Below are positions 1 to 11,717 of a stretch of 64,000 nucleotides of DNA, one piece after another. Positions within the stretch are counted from its first letter, which is position 1. Each line of letters starts with the position of its first letter. The stretch covers positions 71,131,501 to 71,195,500 of the forward strand of contig NC_069370.1 in assembly GCF_021730395.1 (NCBI RefSeq), read 5' to 3'. Position numbers and translations under genes: made by a program. The notes beneath the pieces are model-generated. The model saw only the letters and a list, made by a program, of their open reading frames with translations. It did no database searches and had not been told where the DNA came from. This DNA comes from Mercenaria mercenaria (taxonomy: Eukaryota > Mollusca > Bivalvia > Venerida > Veneridae).

Positions 1-1240
1 ACTGATGTATGGACATTGTACAGAAACGATGCAGTAGAAAAAAATGTGAGGTATAAAAATCGGTCAAACAATATGCATATGTTATGATAATGTTTGTTGT
101 AATAGTTCTGTTTCACATTTCCATTCATTAGATGTATTCATTCATTCATTGTTGCCTTTCATCAGATATACCTCTGGTTTACGCATAAAATTATTATCAT
201 ATAAATACAAACATAAAATAATTAGTATAAATGAAGTAAGGTAGTAAGCAAAAGATTTTTTTAATATAGTTACCTTTGAAATATGATAGTTATTGTAAGG
301 TTTGTGTTTAACAATAGCGGTGTAATTTTGAAAGAGATATGAAAGTGGTCAGTTAACAAGAAATGTTTCATTTGATTACACTATGCAAAACGTAGAACAA
401 AAACGAAACATTGTTAATTTGATTTACATACATAAATGTTTCTAAATTTCCATAACAAAATTTTACATGATACAAAAGTGTAATTTTGTCAAACTTAATT
501 TCACTGATTAAAGTATCTGATGAGAAAAGTCAACACCTTTAAAAAATATGATTTTTTTGGTGTATTAAGTTGGTTGGGAATCACCCATTATCAGTTTTAT
601 GAAACTTGTATGTTGTAATTTCAATGAACTTTGAGATAGGTTTGATCAGATTTACTTTCATTTTTCCCATTTTCAAAAATGAAGTTGAAACTTTAAGTGA
701 ATTTGAACGCGTAGTTAATTTACATATATTTTTTAATGGCATTTTTAGCATAGCCGAAATTAACTTGTATCTACACCGTTCATTTTTTTTCGCTTAATTC
801 TATGTATAAACCGTTCACAAAAAAACGTGTCTACACCGCCCAGCGTGAATATGTTGGTATAGTCTATGCCGCTGTATTGGCAATTTAAAAATCATAAAAA
901 TTTTGATATTTCCAGTTATGTTTCGTAAAATCAAGCATTACCATCGTAAAGAACCGGCAAAAAGCGTCAAAATACCACAGAAATATTCAAACAGTTATGA
1001 TTACTGAATAAGATACGACCGAAAATAATGTGCGTTCCTCGATTCGATTTTAATTTCATCAAACTGGCACATTTTGCATCAATATAATTCGAGAAACAAT
1101 GAAATCAGCAAACTTTTAGATAATGCCACGGAGGAACATGTTATTCCGCTATCATTTGCTATAAGTATGGCTGTTAAAAGTGTTGAAGAAAACATGTTAT
1201 CAATGAAAAACTGGAACACCTACCTGTGTTGACTTTCAGC
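1..1240. other. AT-rich DNA, no gene seen
   Basis: No convincing exon, RNA gene or transposon end is visible on either strand. Short open frames here have no recognisable domain or splice context. Base composition is strongly AT-rich with A and T runs, like neutral intergenic DNA in the rest of the window. Confidence 0.6.
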
Positions 1241-1250
1241 GTCCGCCATC

Positions 1251-1390
1251 TTGGAAGTGTCTAAACATTTATGGCCGTACAGCTTACAAGACAGTGATAT
1301 AGATTTGAAACTTATTTATTCTTTTTCTAGGTCAATTACCAACCTCACTGGGTCAAGTCCCAATACTCTGACATCTTCCCCCCCCCCCAG
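1251..1390 (+). repeat. Fragment of the 23.5-kb HINE family
   Basis: The stretch matches the repeat unit found several times at 23.5-24.9 kb: a GATTTGAAACTTATT segment, then CTAGGTCAATTACCAACC, then CTGGGTCAAGTCCCA and CTCTGACAT. It breaks off in a short C run near 1380-1388. Neither terminal hairpin of the family is present, so it is a solo internal piece. Confidence 0.7.
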
Positions 1391-1399
1391 TGACGCAAC

Positions 1400-2142
1400 A
1401 AAAATTTCACATGCCTTTGTAAATAGTTATTATATATGTATGCTGCAAAAATGGTGCTTGGTCACAGGGGGGATATTCATAAAAATGGAAAAACAACTAC
1501 ATAAAGGGTGTCAGCAAATTAATTTTGCATAAAATATTTTGCTTGTGTTTCGTAAACCTTTCATATCTACAGATTTATTCGTTTTTGTAAATATTTCAAA
1601 CATAGAAAACACTATAATGAACAAATAATGGACATAGAAAGCAGACTGCTCCTGATAAGTATATTTTGTGACTTCTTCAATCTGGTCTGCTGCCTTTTGA
1701 CAATCCAAGTCCGTTGATTTAGTGTCATCAGGACTGAGACAACTGTGTCTGTCGCAGTCATGGACCAAGCAAGTTGCTTAGACATATGCAACTAGATGTA
1801 TGTGTCTTCAACCTAAACATGACAATGAGATATAGACGAACTTCTATGGGAATAGTGCCACTGTGGTGCAAGTGCCTTTTTACCCTTTGCAAGACACAAT
1901 AATGGCACACCTAGAATGCATTTTAAGAACAATCTTTGCTTTAATTCGAACCAAAGAACCACTGGATCGAACATCTTCAACTCTAACAGAACTACACTAG
2001 ACACCAACTCCTGAACTGACCCTGGTGCCTTCAGAACTAACACTGACGCCCCCTATGGCCCAAAAACAGCACCTCTGCGCAAAGCTCTGTATTTGTTACC
2101 ACACTATGTCTTGGTAACTTTGGTAACTTTTGGTAACTAATC
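1400..2142. other. Unassigned DNA
   Basis: Open frames of 76-85 codons lie on the minus strand (1511-1768 and 1813-2043). The first is Cys- and Asp-rich at its N terminus and could be an exon, but no splice signals or family support it. The last 40 bases repeat TTTGGTAACTTT, resembling the GGTAAC-rich array at 5.3 kb. Confidence 0.4.
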
Positions 2143-2147
2143 TTTTT

Positions 2148-2722
2148 GTACCCCCCAACAACAAAGTTGTAAGGTGGGGTTTACTGGTTTCAGGTTGTCT
2201 GTCTGTCCGTCTGTCCATAGACACAATCTTGTGCGCTCCATCTCTCCTCATCCCCTTGACAGAATTTAATGAAACTTCACACAAGTGATCAGTAACAACA
2301 GTAGTTGTGCATGGGACATGTTAGGTTCTTTCAGAAAAAAAATTGCAGAGTTACGGGACTTTGTTTTTTGTTACTATACTATATACATAGACACAATCTT
2401 GTGCGCACCATATCTTCTTATCCCCTTGACACAATTTAATGAAACTTCACACAAGTGATCAGTAACAACAGTAGGTGTGCATGGGGCATGTTAGGTTCTT
2501 TCAACAACAAAAATTGCAGAGTTATGGGACTTTGTTTTTTCTTAACATACTGTGTACATACAGTCTGCATAATTATGCAGTCTTGTGCGCGCCTAATCTT
2601 CCGAACCCTTGCACATAATTTCATGAAACTTCACACAAGTGATCAGTACCAACTCTAGTTGTGCATGATGCATGTTACGTTCTTTAAGATAAATATTCTG
2701 CATAGTTACGGGACTTGTTTTT
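2148..2722 (+). mobile_element. HINE-like element, 3'-truncated copy
   Basis: It starts with GTACCCCCC followed by the hairpin-forming CAACAACAAAGTTG and a CTGTCTGTCCGTCTGTCC tract, then tandem units containing CACACAAGTGATCAGTA and AGAGTTACGGGACTTTG. It ends where a second copy starts at 2723, so it lacks the 3' hairpin. The units are degenerate copies of one another at roughly 190-bp spacing. No coding capacity is seen; the family would be mobilised in trans. Confidence 0.7.
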
Positions 2723-3609
2723 GTACCCCCCGACAACAAAGTTGTAAGGGGGGGTATACTGGTTTCAGGTTGTCTGTCTGTCAGTCCGTCTGTCCGTAGA
2801 CGCAATCTTGTGTGCACCATCTCTCCTTATCCCCTTGACAGAATTTAATGAAACTTCACACAAGTGATCAGTACCAACAGTAGTTGTGCAAGGGACATGT
2901 TAGGTTCTTTTAGAAAAAAAATTTGCAGAGTTATGGGACTTTGTTTTTTTGTTACTATACTATATACATAGACACGATCTTGTGCGCACCATCTCTCCTC
3001 ATCCCCTTGACACAATTTAATGAAACTTCACACAAGTGATCAGTAACAACAGTAGTTGTGCATGGGGCATGTTAGGTTCTTTCAGAAAAAAAAATTGCAG
3101 AGTTATGGGACTTTGTTTTTTTGTTACTATACTATATACATAGACACAATCTTGTGCGCACCATCACTCCTCATCCCCTTAACACAATTTAATGAAACTT
3201 CACACAAGTGATCAGTAACAACAGTAGTTGTGCATGGGGCATGTTAGGTTCTTTCAGAGACAAAAATTGCAGAGTTATGGGACTTTGTTTCTTGTTAACA
3301 TACTATGTACATACAGTCTGCATATGCAATATTGTGCATGCCTAATCTACCAAACCCTTCCACACAATTTAATGAAACTTCACACAAGTGATCAGTACCA
3401 ACCCTAGTTGTGCATGGTGCATGTTACGTTCTTTTAGATAAATATTCTGCATAGTTATGGGACTTTGTTTTTTGTTACTATACTGTATACATACAGTCTA
3501 TATACATACAGTCCACATAATTGTGCAATCTTGTGTGCGTCAAATTGCAATGTACAGTGTCAGTGCATGCGGGGGGTACATTCATCACCTTTAGTGATAG
3601 CTCTAGTTT
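2723..3609 (+). mobile_element. HINE-like element with both ends
   Basis: The 5' end is TACCCCCC, then ACAAC-AAA-GTTGT, then GGGGGGGTA, which together form a long hairpin. A CTGTCTGTCAGTCCGTCTG tract follows, then about four tandem units carrying CACACAAGTGATCAGTA. Near the 3' end GGGGGGTAC (about 3571) is the inverted copy of the start. It is followed by hairpin ATCAC-CTTTA-GTGAT (3584-3598) and the terminus AGCTCTAGTTT. This is the end structure of non-autonomous Helentron (HINE) elements. Confidence 0.75.
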
Positions 3610-3695
3610 GTTAGGGCAACATCATAGATTGTTATGTTTGATTATTAACTGAATAATGTGGACTTGGAATACTTTTAGGCATATGATTATTCAGA

Positions 3696-5281
3696 AGGAG
3701 CACATGTTGCCAATTAAATTTTGGATGCCTTGTCTAGAGCCATTTGTTCTGGATACTTTGCCTCTGAAGGAGCATTTGTTGCTATCTGTTTTGGATACCT
3801 AGATACAGATGGAGCACTAGGTGCCACTTGTTCTGAATCTGTTGGCCCTGTAAGAGCAGATTGGTGCCATTTGTTCTGATTTTGTTGTCTCGGAAGGAGC
3901 ACTTGGTGCCATTTGTTCTGGATATGTTGTCACAGAAGGAGAACTTGGTGCCATTTGTTCTGGATATGTTGTCTCAGAAGGAGCACTTGGTGCCATTTGT
4001 TCTGGATATGTTGTCACAGAAGGAGAACTTGGTGCCATTTGTTCTGGATATGTTGTAACAGAAGGAGCACTTGGTGCCATTTGTTCTGGATATGTTGTCA
4101 CACAAGGAGCACTTGGTGTCATTTGTTCTGGATATGTTGTCACACAAGGAGCACTTGGTGTCATTTGTTCTGGATATGTTGTCACAGTAGGAGAACTTGG
4201 TGCCATTTTTTCTGGATATGTTGTCACAGTAGGAGAACTTGGTGCCATTTGTTCTGGATATGTTGTCTCAGAAGGAGCACTTGGTGTCATTTGTGCCGAA
4301 TATGTTGTCACAGAAGGAGAACTTGGTGCCATTTGTTCTGGATATGTTGTCACAGAAGGATATATTGGTGCCATTTGTTCTGGATATGTTGTCACAGAAG
4401 GAGCACTTGGTGCCATTTGTTCTGGATATGTTGTCACAAAAGGAGCACTTGGTGCCATTTGTTCTGAATATGTTGTCACACATGGAGCACTTGGTGTCAT
4501 TTGTTCTGAATATGTTGTCACAGAAGGAGCACTTGGTCCCATTTGTTTTGAATTTGTTGTCACAGAAGGAGCATTTGGTGCCATTTGTTCTGGTTATGTT
4601 GTCTCAGAAGGAGCACTTGGTGCCATTTGTTCTGAATATGTTGTCTCAGAAGGAGCACTTGGTGCCATTTGTTCTGAATATGTTGTCTCAGAAGGAGCAC
4701 TTTGTGCCATTTGTTCTGAATATGTTGTCACAGAAGGAGCACTTGGTGCCATTAAAAATGTTCTGAATGTGTTGTCACAGAAGGAGCACTTGGTGCCATT
4801 AAAAATGTTCTGAATATGTTGTCACAGAAGGAGCAGTTGGTGCCATTTGTTCTAGTTATGTTGTCACAGAAGGAGCACTTGGTGCCATTTGTTCTGAATA
4901 TGTTGTCTCAGAAGGAGCACTTGGTGTCATTTGTTCTGGATATGTTGTCACAGAAGGAGCACTCGGTGCCATTAAAATGTTCTGAATGTGTTGTCACAGA
5001 AGGAGCACTTGGTGCCATTAAAAATGTTCTGAATATGTTGTCACAGAAGGAGCACTTGGTGCCATTTGTTCTGAATATGTTGCCACAGAAGGAGCACTTG
5101 GTGCCATTGAAAATGTTCTGAATATGTTGTCACAGAAGGAGCACTTTGTGCCATTAAAAATGTTCTGAATGTGTTGTCACAGAAGGAGCACTTGGTGCCA
5201 TTAAAAATGTTCTGAATATGTTGTCACAGAAGGAGCCCTTGGTGCCATTTGTTCTGAATATGTTGCCACAAAAGGAACACT
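3696..5281 (-). repeat. 42-bp minisatellite, open in frame
   Basis: The 42-bp unit GGAGCACTTGGTGCCATT plus TGTTCTGGATATG plus TTGTCACAGAA repeats more than 30 times. From about 4740 a 47-bp variant with an ATTAAAAATGTTC insert is mixed in. Because 42 is a multiple of three the array stays open in several frames. On the minus strand 3817-4584 reads a 14-residue repeat, MAPSAPSVTTYPEQ, about 18 times. A secreted Pro/Ser/Thr-rich protein is conceivable, but the 47-bp variants break the frame, the plus strand is also open, and no signal peptide or flanking exon is seen. I treat it as a minisatellite. Confidence 0.75.
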
Positions 5282-5931
5282 AAGGGCTATATTTTTGGTG
5301 ACCTGGTAACTACTATTTGTTTTTGGTAACTTTTAGTAACCCCTGGTCACTTTCATCAGAAAGGCAAAAATGAAATCTAAGGGCTATATTTTTGGCGACC
5401 TGGTAAATACTATATGTCTTTGGTAACTTTAAGTAACCCCTGGTCACTTTCATCAGAAATGCAAAAATGAAAACTAAGGGCTATATTTCTGGTGACCAGG
5501 TAACTACTATATGTCTTTGGTAACGTTTAGTAATTCCTGGTCACTTTAGTCAGAAATACAAAAATGAAACTAGGGGCTATATTTCTGGTGACCTGGTAAC
5601 TACTATATGTCTTTGTTAACCTTTGTTAACTTTTAGTAACCCCTAGTCACTTTGGTCAGAAATGCAAAAAATGAAAACTAAGGGCTATATTTCTGGTGAC
5701 CAGGTAACTACATGTACTATATGTCTTTGGTAACCTTTGGTAACTTCCAGTAACCCCTGAACACTTTTTTCAGAAGTGCAAAAATGAAAACTAAAGGCTA
5801 CATTTCTGGTGACCTGGTAACTACTATATTATGTCTTTGGTAACTTTTAGTAACCACTGGTCACTTTGGTCAGAAATGCAAAAATGAAAACTAAGGGCTA
5901 TATTTCTAGTGACCAGGTACAGTTGCCACAG
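5282..5931 (+). repeat. 97-bp tandem array rich in GGTAAC/GGTGAC
   Basis: The marker GGGCTATATTT recurs at 5284, 5381, 5478, 5574 and 5682, a period of about 97 bp with one 108-bp unit enlarged by an extra CTTTGTTAAC. Each unit holds GTGACCTGGTAACTACTA and AGTAACCCCTGGTCACTTT. The array abuts the 42-bp minisatellite without a spacer. Confidence 0.85.
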
Positions 5932-6123
5932 AAGGAGCACTTGGTGCCATTGAAAATGTTCTGAATATGTTGTCATAGAAGGAGCACTTGGTGCCATTAA
6001 AAATGTTCTGAATGTGTTGTCACAGAAGGAGCACTTGGTGCCATTAAAATGTTCTGAATATGTTGTCACAGAAGGAGCCCTTAGTGCCATTTGTTCTGAA
6101 TATGTTGCCACAGAAGGAGCACT
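5932..6123 (-). repeat. Return of the 42/47-bp minisatellite
   Basis: Four or five units of the 42/47-bp minisatellite reappear between two blocks of the 97-bp array. Both arrays therefore behave as parts of one compound, locally shuffled tandem structure. Confidence 0.8.
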
Positions 6124-6249
6124 AAGAGCTACATTTCTGGTGACCTGGTAACTACTATATGTCTTTGGTAACTTTTAGTAACCACTGGTCACTTTGGTCA
6201 GAAATGCAAAAATGAAAACTTAGGGCTATATTTCTAGTGACCAGGTAAC
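6124..6249 (+). repeat. Last 97-bp array unit
   Basis: One further unit of the 97-bp array, with the same GGGCTATATTTCTAGTGACC marker, sits between the minisatellite block and the 145-bp array. Confidence 0.8.
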
Positions 6250-7300
6250 TACTGGTAGTAATCATAGGGTTGTAGGGCTGCTGGAGTAGACGACCCCTAT
6301 TGTTTTTGGGGTCACTCCATCAAAGGTCAAGGTCACAGGGGCCTGAACATTGAAAATCATTTCCGATCAATAACTAGAGAACCACTTGACCCAGAATGTT
6401 GAAACTTCATAGGATGATTGGTCATGTAGAGTAGATGGCCCCTATTGTTTTTGGGGTCACTTCGTTAAAGGTCAAGGTCACAGGGGCTTGAATATTGAAA
6501 ACCATTTCCGATCAATAACTTGAGTACCACTTGACCCAGAATGTTGAAACTTCATAGGATGATTGTACATTCAAAGTAGATGACCCCTATTGATTTTGGG
6601 GTCACTTTGTTAAAGGTCAAGGTCACAGGGGCCTGAACATTGAAAACCATTTCCGGTCAGTAACTTGAGAACCACTTGACCCAGAATGTTGAAACTTAAT
6701 AGGACGATTGGTCATGCAGAGTAGATGATTCCTGTCAATTTTGGGGTCACTCTGTTAAAGGTCAAGGTCACAAGGGCCTGAACATGGAAAACCGTTTCCG
6801 ATCAATAGCTTGAGAACCTCTTGACCCAGAATGTTTAAACTTCATAGGATAATTGGACATGCAGAGTAAATGACCCCAATTAATTTTGGGGTCACTCTAT
6901 TAAAGGTCAAGGTCACAGGGGCCTGAACATTGATAACCATTTCCGATCAAATACTTGAGAACCTCTTGATCCAGAATGTTGAAACTTCATAGGATGATTG
7001 AACATGCAGAGTAGATGACCCCTATCAATTTTGGGGTCACTCTGTTAAAGGTCAAGGTCACAGGAGCCTGAACATTGAATACAATTTCCGATCAATAACT
7101 TGAGAACCACTTGACCCAGAATGTTGAAACTTCATAGGATGATTGGATATGCAGAGTAGATGACCCCTATTTATTTTGGGGTCACTTGATCAAAGTTCAA
7201 GGTCACAGGAGCCTGAACAGTGACTTGAGAACCACTAGGCCAAGAGTGTTGAAACTTAGCGGGATGACTGGACATGCGAAGTAGATGATCTCTATTGCAG
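6250..7300 (+). repeat. 145-bp tandem array, 7 units
   Basis: The motif AAAGGTCAAGGTCACA recurs with the GGTCAAGG core at 6325, 6470, 6615, 6760, 6905, 7050 and, with one change, 7195. The spacing is exactly 145 bp each time. Every unit also holds CAGAATGTTGAAACTTCATA and TTTTGGGGTCACT. Unit sequence diverges by several percent while unit length does not change. The array ends in degraded sequence before the next element at 7392. It resembles the central arrays of bivalve HINE/pearl elements, but no terminal hairpin is seen for this one. Confidence 0.85.
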
Positions 7301-7391
7301 CCAACCATCAGTGTCTCTTTGACTTTCGCTCCTGACCCCTATTGACTTCTTGCCTATACGACTTTGCATTGGGGGAGACATGCGCTTTTTT

Positions 7392-9099
7392 AGCCAACCA
7401 TCATCAGATGGTGGGCTATTCAAATCACTCTGCGTCCGTGGTCCGTCTGTCCGTCAGTCTGTCCGTTAACAATTTCTCGTTATCGCATCTCCTCAGAAAC
7501 TACTGGGGGGATTTTGACCAAACTTTGTCAGAATGATGTATTGGTACCTTAGTTGTGTCCCCCTGAAAATCAGACTGGTTCAACAATTTTTTAGTGAGTT
7601 ATGGCCCTTTGTTTATTTCTATAATTTACATAGATTTATTTAGGGGAAAAAATTGAAAATCTTCTTGTCCAAAACCACAGAGCCTAGGGCTTTGATATTT
7701 GGTTTGAAGCATCATCTAGTGGTCCTCTACCAAGATGATTCAAATTATTTCCCTGTGGTCAAATATGGGCCCGCCCTGGGGGTCACATGGTTTATATAGA
7801 CTTATATAGGGAAAAACTTTGAAAAACCTCTTGTCCAAAACCACAGGGCCTAGGGCTTTGATATTTTGTATGTGACATCATCTAGTGGTCTTCTACTAAG
7901 ATTATTCAAATTATCCCCCAATCGTCAAATATGGCCCCGCCCTGGGGGTCATATTGTTTACATAGACTTATATAGGGAAAAACTTTGGAAATCTTCTTGT
8001 CCAAACCACAAAGCCTAGGGCTTTGATATTTGTAATGTAGCATCATCTAGTGGATCTCTACCAAGTTTGTTCACATTATCCCCCTAGGGTCAAATATGGC
8101 CCCACCCCTGGGGTCACATGGTTAATACAGACTTATATAGGGAAAAGCTTTTAAAATCTTCTTGTCAATAACCTACAATACAGCCTTCAAATTTCGACCA
8201 CATGCATAGTTTTGTGTACTGACCTACTTTCACATTTTTGAAGGTACAGGCTTCAAATTTGGACCACATAGTTTTGTGTTTCGAAATGAGTTGACCTTGA
8301 TTTTGAGCTAGTGACCTACTTTCACATTTCTCAAGCTACAGCCTTCAAATTTGGACCACATGCATAGTTTTGTGCACCGGAAGAAACTTTGACCTTGACA
8401 TTGACCTAGTGACCTACTTTCACATTTTTGAAGGTACAGGCTTCAAATTTGGACCACTTGCATAGTTCCATGTTCTGAAATGAAATATGACCTATATTTT
8501 GACCTAGTGACCTACTTCAACATTTCTCAAGCTACAGCCTTCAAATTTGGACCACATGCATTGTTTTGTGTACCGAAAAAAACTTTGACCTTGACATTGA
8601 CCTAGTGACCTACTTTTAAATTTTTTTAAGGTACAGGCTTCATATTTGGACCACATGCATAGTTTTGTGTTTTCGAAATGAAATTTGACCTTGATCTTGA
8701 CCTAGTGACCTACTTTCACATTTCACAAGGTACAGCCTTCAAATTTGGACCACATGCATAGTTATGTGTACCGAAATGAACTTTGATCTTGAGAATGACC
8801 TAGTGACCTACTTCCACAGGCTTCAAGTTTGGACCACATGCATATTTTTGTGTTCTGAATTGAAATTTGACATTGATTTTTACCTAGTACCTACTTTCAT
8901 ATTTCTCATGACCTTGAAATTGATCTTGTGACCTACTTCCACATTTCTCAGGCTACAGCATTCAAATTTGGACCACATGCACAGTGTTATGTACTGAAGT
9001 GAAATTTGACCTTGATTTTGACATTGAGCTTCTCGTGAAATTGGAACACTCAAAAATGGCTCAATGATGGGCGCCAAGATCACTCTGTGATCTCTTGTT
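7392..9099 (+). mobile_element. HINE-like element, copy 1
   Basis: The 5' end is a hairpin in which AGCCaACCATC pairs with GATGGTGGGCT, followed by CGTCCGTGGTCCGTCTGTCC. Two arrays follow: units with CTTGTCCAAAACCACAG (7.65-8.16 kb), then units with GACCTAGTGACCTACTTTCA and TTTGGACCACATGCATAG (8.2-9.0 kb). Near the 3' end AATGATGGGCG is an inverted echo of the start. The 3' hairpin AGATCAC-TCT-GTGATCT (9078-9094) is followed by CTTGTT. The same element recurs at 26.9 kb with both termini, which fixes the boundaries. There is no coding capacity. Confidence 0.85.
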
Positions 9100-9166
9100 A
9101 CTAAAGCATCTTCTAGTTTCCCTTTGTTGTTACTGTGAATAACTTATATCATAACTTCTTTTATAA

Positions 9167-10716
9167 GGCCATACCAAATTGATTTGTCGTTCGTCGGAAC
9201 TACCGCATCAATGATTTCATTCCCGAGAAAAAGAAAAAAAAATTCACCCACCCACACGTATATAAAAATCGCCGAAAAAAATTTTTTTTTCTGATTACGC
9301 AGTCCGGAATGATAACGGTAAAACGGGTTTTTTATCGCTGTTTTAATGCGTTAAAGTGATATTGATCGGAATCCATGCGTTCGTAATACATGTAGCTGAT
9401 GACACAAACTCAAAAAGTCAGGAATTATGGTGTTGTTCATCATTTGTTTTAAACCTGGAGTGTCTGTGCTAGTGCCACACATGGCCTTCGATGTGCCGGT
9501 AGGGATGAAGTATGCACGTTCTACGATTGTTCAAATTATACAGTGAAAAGAACAAAGCCCGACTTGTAAGACGTGCACGTCACGGGATTCCGATTGGAAA
9601 ATACTTGGATTAAACATAGAAATATGTTCAGATAAAGTTTTCAAACTATTTGTTATCAGTGTGTTTAGTTAAATATTTTAGATCTAGAGCCAAAGCCAGT
9701 GCTTTCTTGAAAAAAAAAGTTTGTTCACAGATCCTGACTGATCCATCACATTGTCTCGGGCCCAAATCGTTTTGAACGTAACTTCTTAGTACGGCAGTCA
9801 GATATTCTATCAAAATGCATATATTCATTTTAAAAAATGTTTAGCTTTCAAATAAGTTGTGTAGATATAAAAAATAATTTCTGTCATATTGTAACCCCAA
9901 TTTTCCCCTGTTTGTATATTAATTGGCTGGAATTGATTTAAAGAAAGAATCTGAAAAACAGACCTTCCCAACTCAAAATTTCCTGGTCAGTCAAAGCACA
10001 ACAAATAACACTTTTAAAGAGTGGCCATACTGGGATCATTTTTTGTCCGTCTGTTATCATTTTTGACTGAAATGAACGTCCACCACAAAAGCTTAAGCTA
10101 AGCTTATCTGTTAAGAAATTATTCCAATGGATTCGAGCAATGTCGAAGCATTTGTGTGCCCAACTCCGTTCGGTCTCATTGGTCAAGTGATTTATTACTT
10201 TCCCCTCACCTCTACCGTTTTGAGTTTCACTAGGGGCACAAAGTTGCTCATGTGTCGAAGCCATCTAACTGGGTTTCAGAAGATATGTTATTCCACTTGG
10301 GTGCCTGTTTTGTCTTAAATATTCCTCATCCTCTGCCGTTAAATGGGCACGCCTTCAGATTAATGTAGAACAATCAAAATTAAAAATAAGACACTCATCC
10401 CTCAGTAATTATAAATACAAAATAGAAACAAAGTGATTCAGTGAGTTTTAGCAAGAATTTATTTTCAAAAACCCTTCATGTAGTCTTTAAAACATACAGA
10501 AAAGCTATCTACTGTCTTAGTCACACTGTAAATGTTAACTTCATGTATAATCATAACTACAAAAAAAAAAAAAAAAAATACCCGCTCGCTCCATGTAAAA
10601 GCTACCCGCCTCTGAAAAAATCAAAATTGAGAAGAAAAAAAAAAAAAAAAAAAAATCGCCCGCTCCTATTTTTTTTGAAAATTTTCCGAAGAACTACTAA
10701 TCAATTTGGTATGGCC
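9167..10716. mobile_element. PIF/Harbinger-like element, TAA target site
   Basis: The left terminus GGCCATACCAAATTGATT (9167) and the right terminus, read inward from 10716 on the minus strand, match over about 30 bp, ending in a TCGGAA block. TAA flanks both sides (9164-9166 and 10717-10719). GGCC-starting inverted repeats with a TWA duplication are typical of PIF/Harbinger transposons. The interior has no transposase that I recognise, so it is non-autonomous. The right part contains poly-A stretches and CCGCTCGCTCC. Confidence 0.8.
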
Positions 10717-10942
10717 TAATTGGCCTAAAATATTCCATATGAAAAAAAACTGTAGGTTTTTATGTAGGCCACACCAAACTGATGTCTTGTTCTTTTTTTT
10801 TGAAAATATTTGGGGCGAGCGAGCGAGCGAAAAAAAAAATTCAAATCATTTATTGAAGCGAGTGAAGAGCAATGAAATTTTAAAAAAAAAATCGCTACAA
10901 GTGTCATGTTTAACACCAAATCAAGTGTATTTCTATTCATAA
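10717..10942. repeat. Solo Harbinger-like end fragment
   Basis: Between two complete Harbinger-like elements, GGCCACACCAAACTGATG at 10767 follows TA and is a third related terminus. GGGCGAGCGAGCGAGCG downstream is also found in the other family members. No matching opposite terminus is seen, so this is a truncated copy. Confidence 0.55.
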
Positions 10943-11717
10943 GGCCAGCATTTTTTAATTTTCTGGTTTACGGGAGCGCCGACCCTAATTTTTGACAAAA
11001 CAAAATAAAAATAAAAGTCATTTTCAGTACTTTTATTTTCATTTTACCCGCCGACCGTCCATAATTGCTGCTGCCAAAAATAAAAGTTTAACTGTAAGGT
11101 AGAGGTTTTTGATCAAGATCATAGAAAGCATGAAAAATGGCGGCAAACCATGAATGTAAATTGTGTGAAATTAAATAGAAAAATATACAAGTTAACAGAC
11201 AATAATCTTTGGAATAAGTTGGCAGAGATAACAAGTATTGTAAACAAACTGGATATGAGTAGAAATTACAGCACCTAAAGCTCAACATTTGGAATAATCA
11301 CATACGAAAAATGACCGTCACTATCAACGCTGTCCAGATCAGATGTTGAAAAATCTGGCGTATCACATGTACGAGATTTGTTGTCTGTATATTATGATTG
11401 GACAACGATCAAATTCATGTGGGACTGTCAGAAAATTACCACAATTGAAAAAAAGGGAAAAAAACCCAAAGAAATGGCAAATTGGAAGAGCAAAAGTGAG
11501 TATCAGCCTGTTTAAAAAATGTATTGTTTTACTTTGAATCTTTAGGGTTAAGAAGAAAAAATAACTAATACCAAAAATTTCAGTAGTTTCTTCAAAACAA
11601 AGTGCAATTTCAATGTAAATGACACATGTCTCACATATGCTTGACAATGATACATGTGATAAAAAATTCAAACTAGTCAAAATAATTGGACAGTGAGATT
11701 AATGGTTGTTTAATATT

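Noticed and set aside
1511-1768. Minus-strand exon with HDCDRHSCLSPDD
   Set aside because: No splice sites or family match could be supported; left as unassigned.
3913-5121. Plus-strand frames of repeated MLSQKEHLVPFVLD and Trp/Cys-rich repeats
   Set aside because: These are shadows of the same 42-bp minisatellite in other frames.
6250-7300. CRISPR-like array
   Set aside because: Units are fully tandem with no unique spacers, and the genome is eukaryotic.
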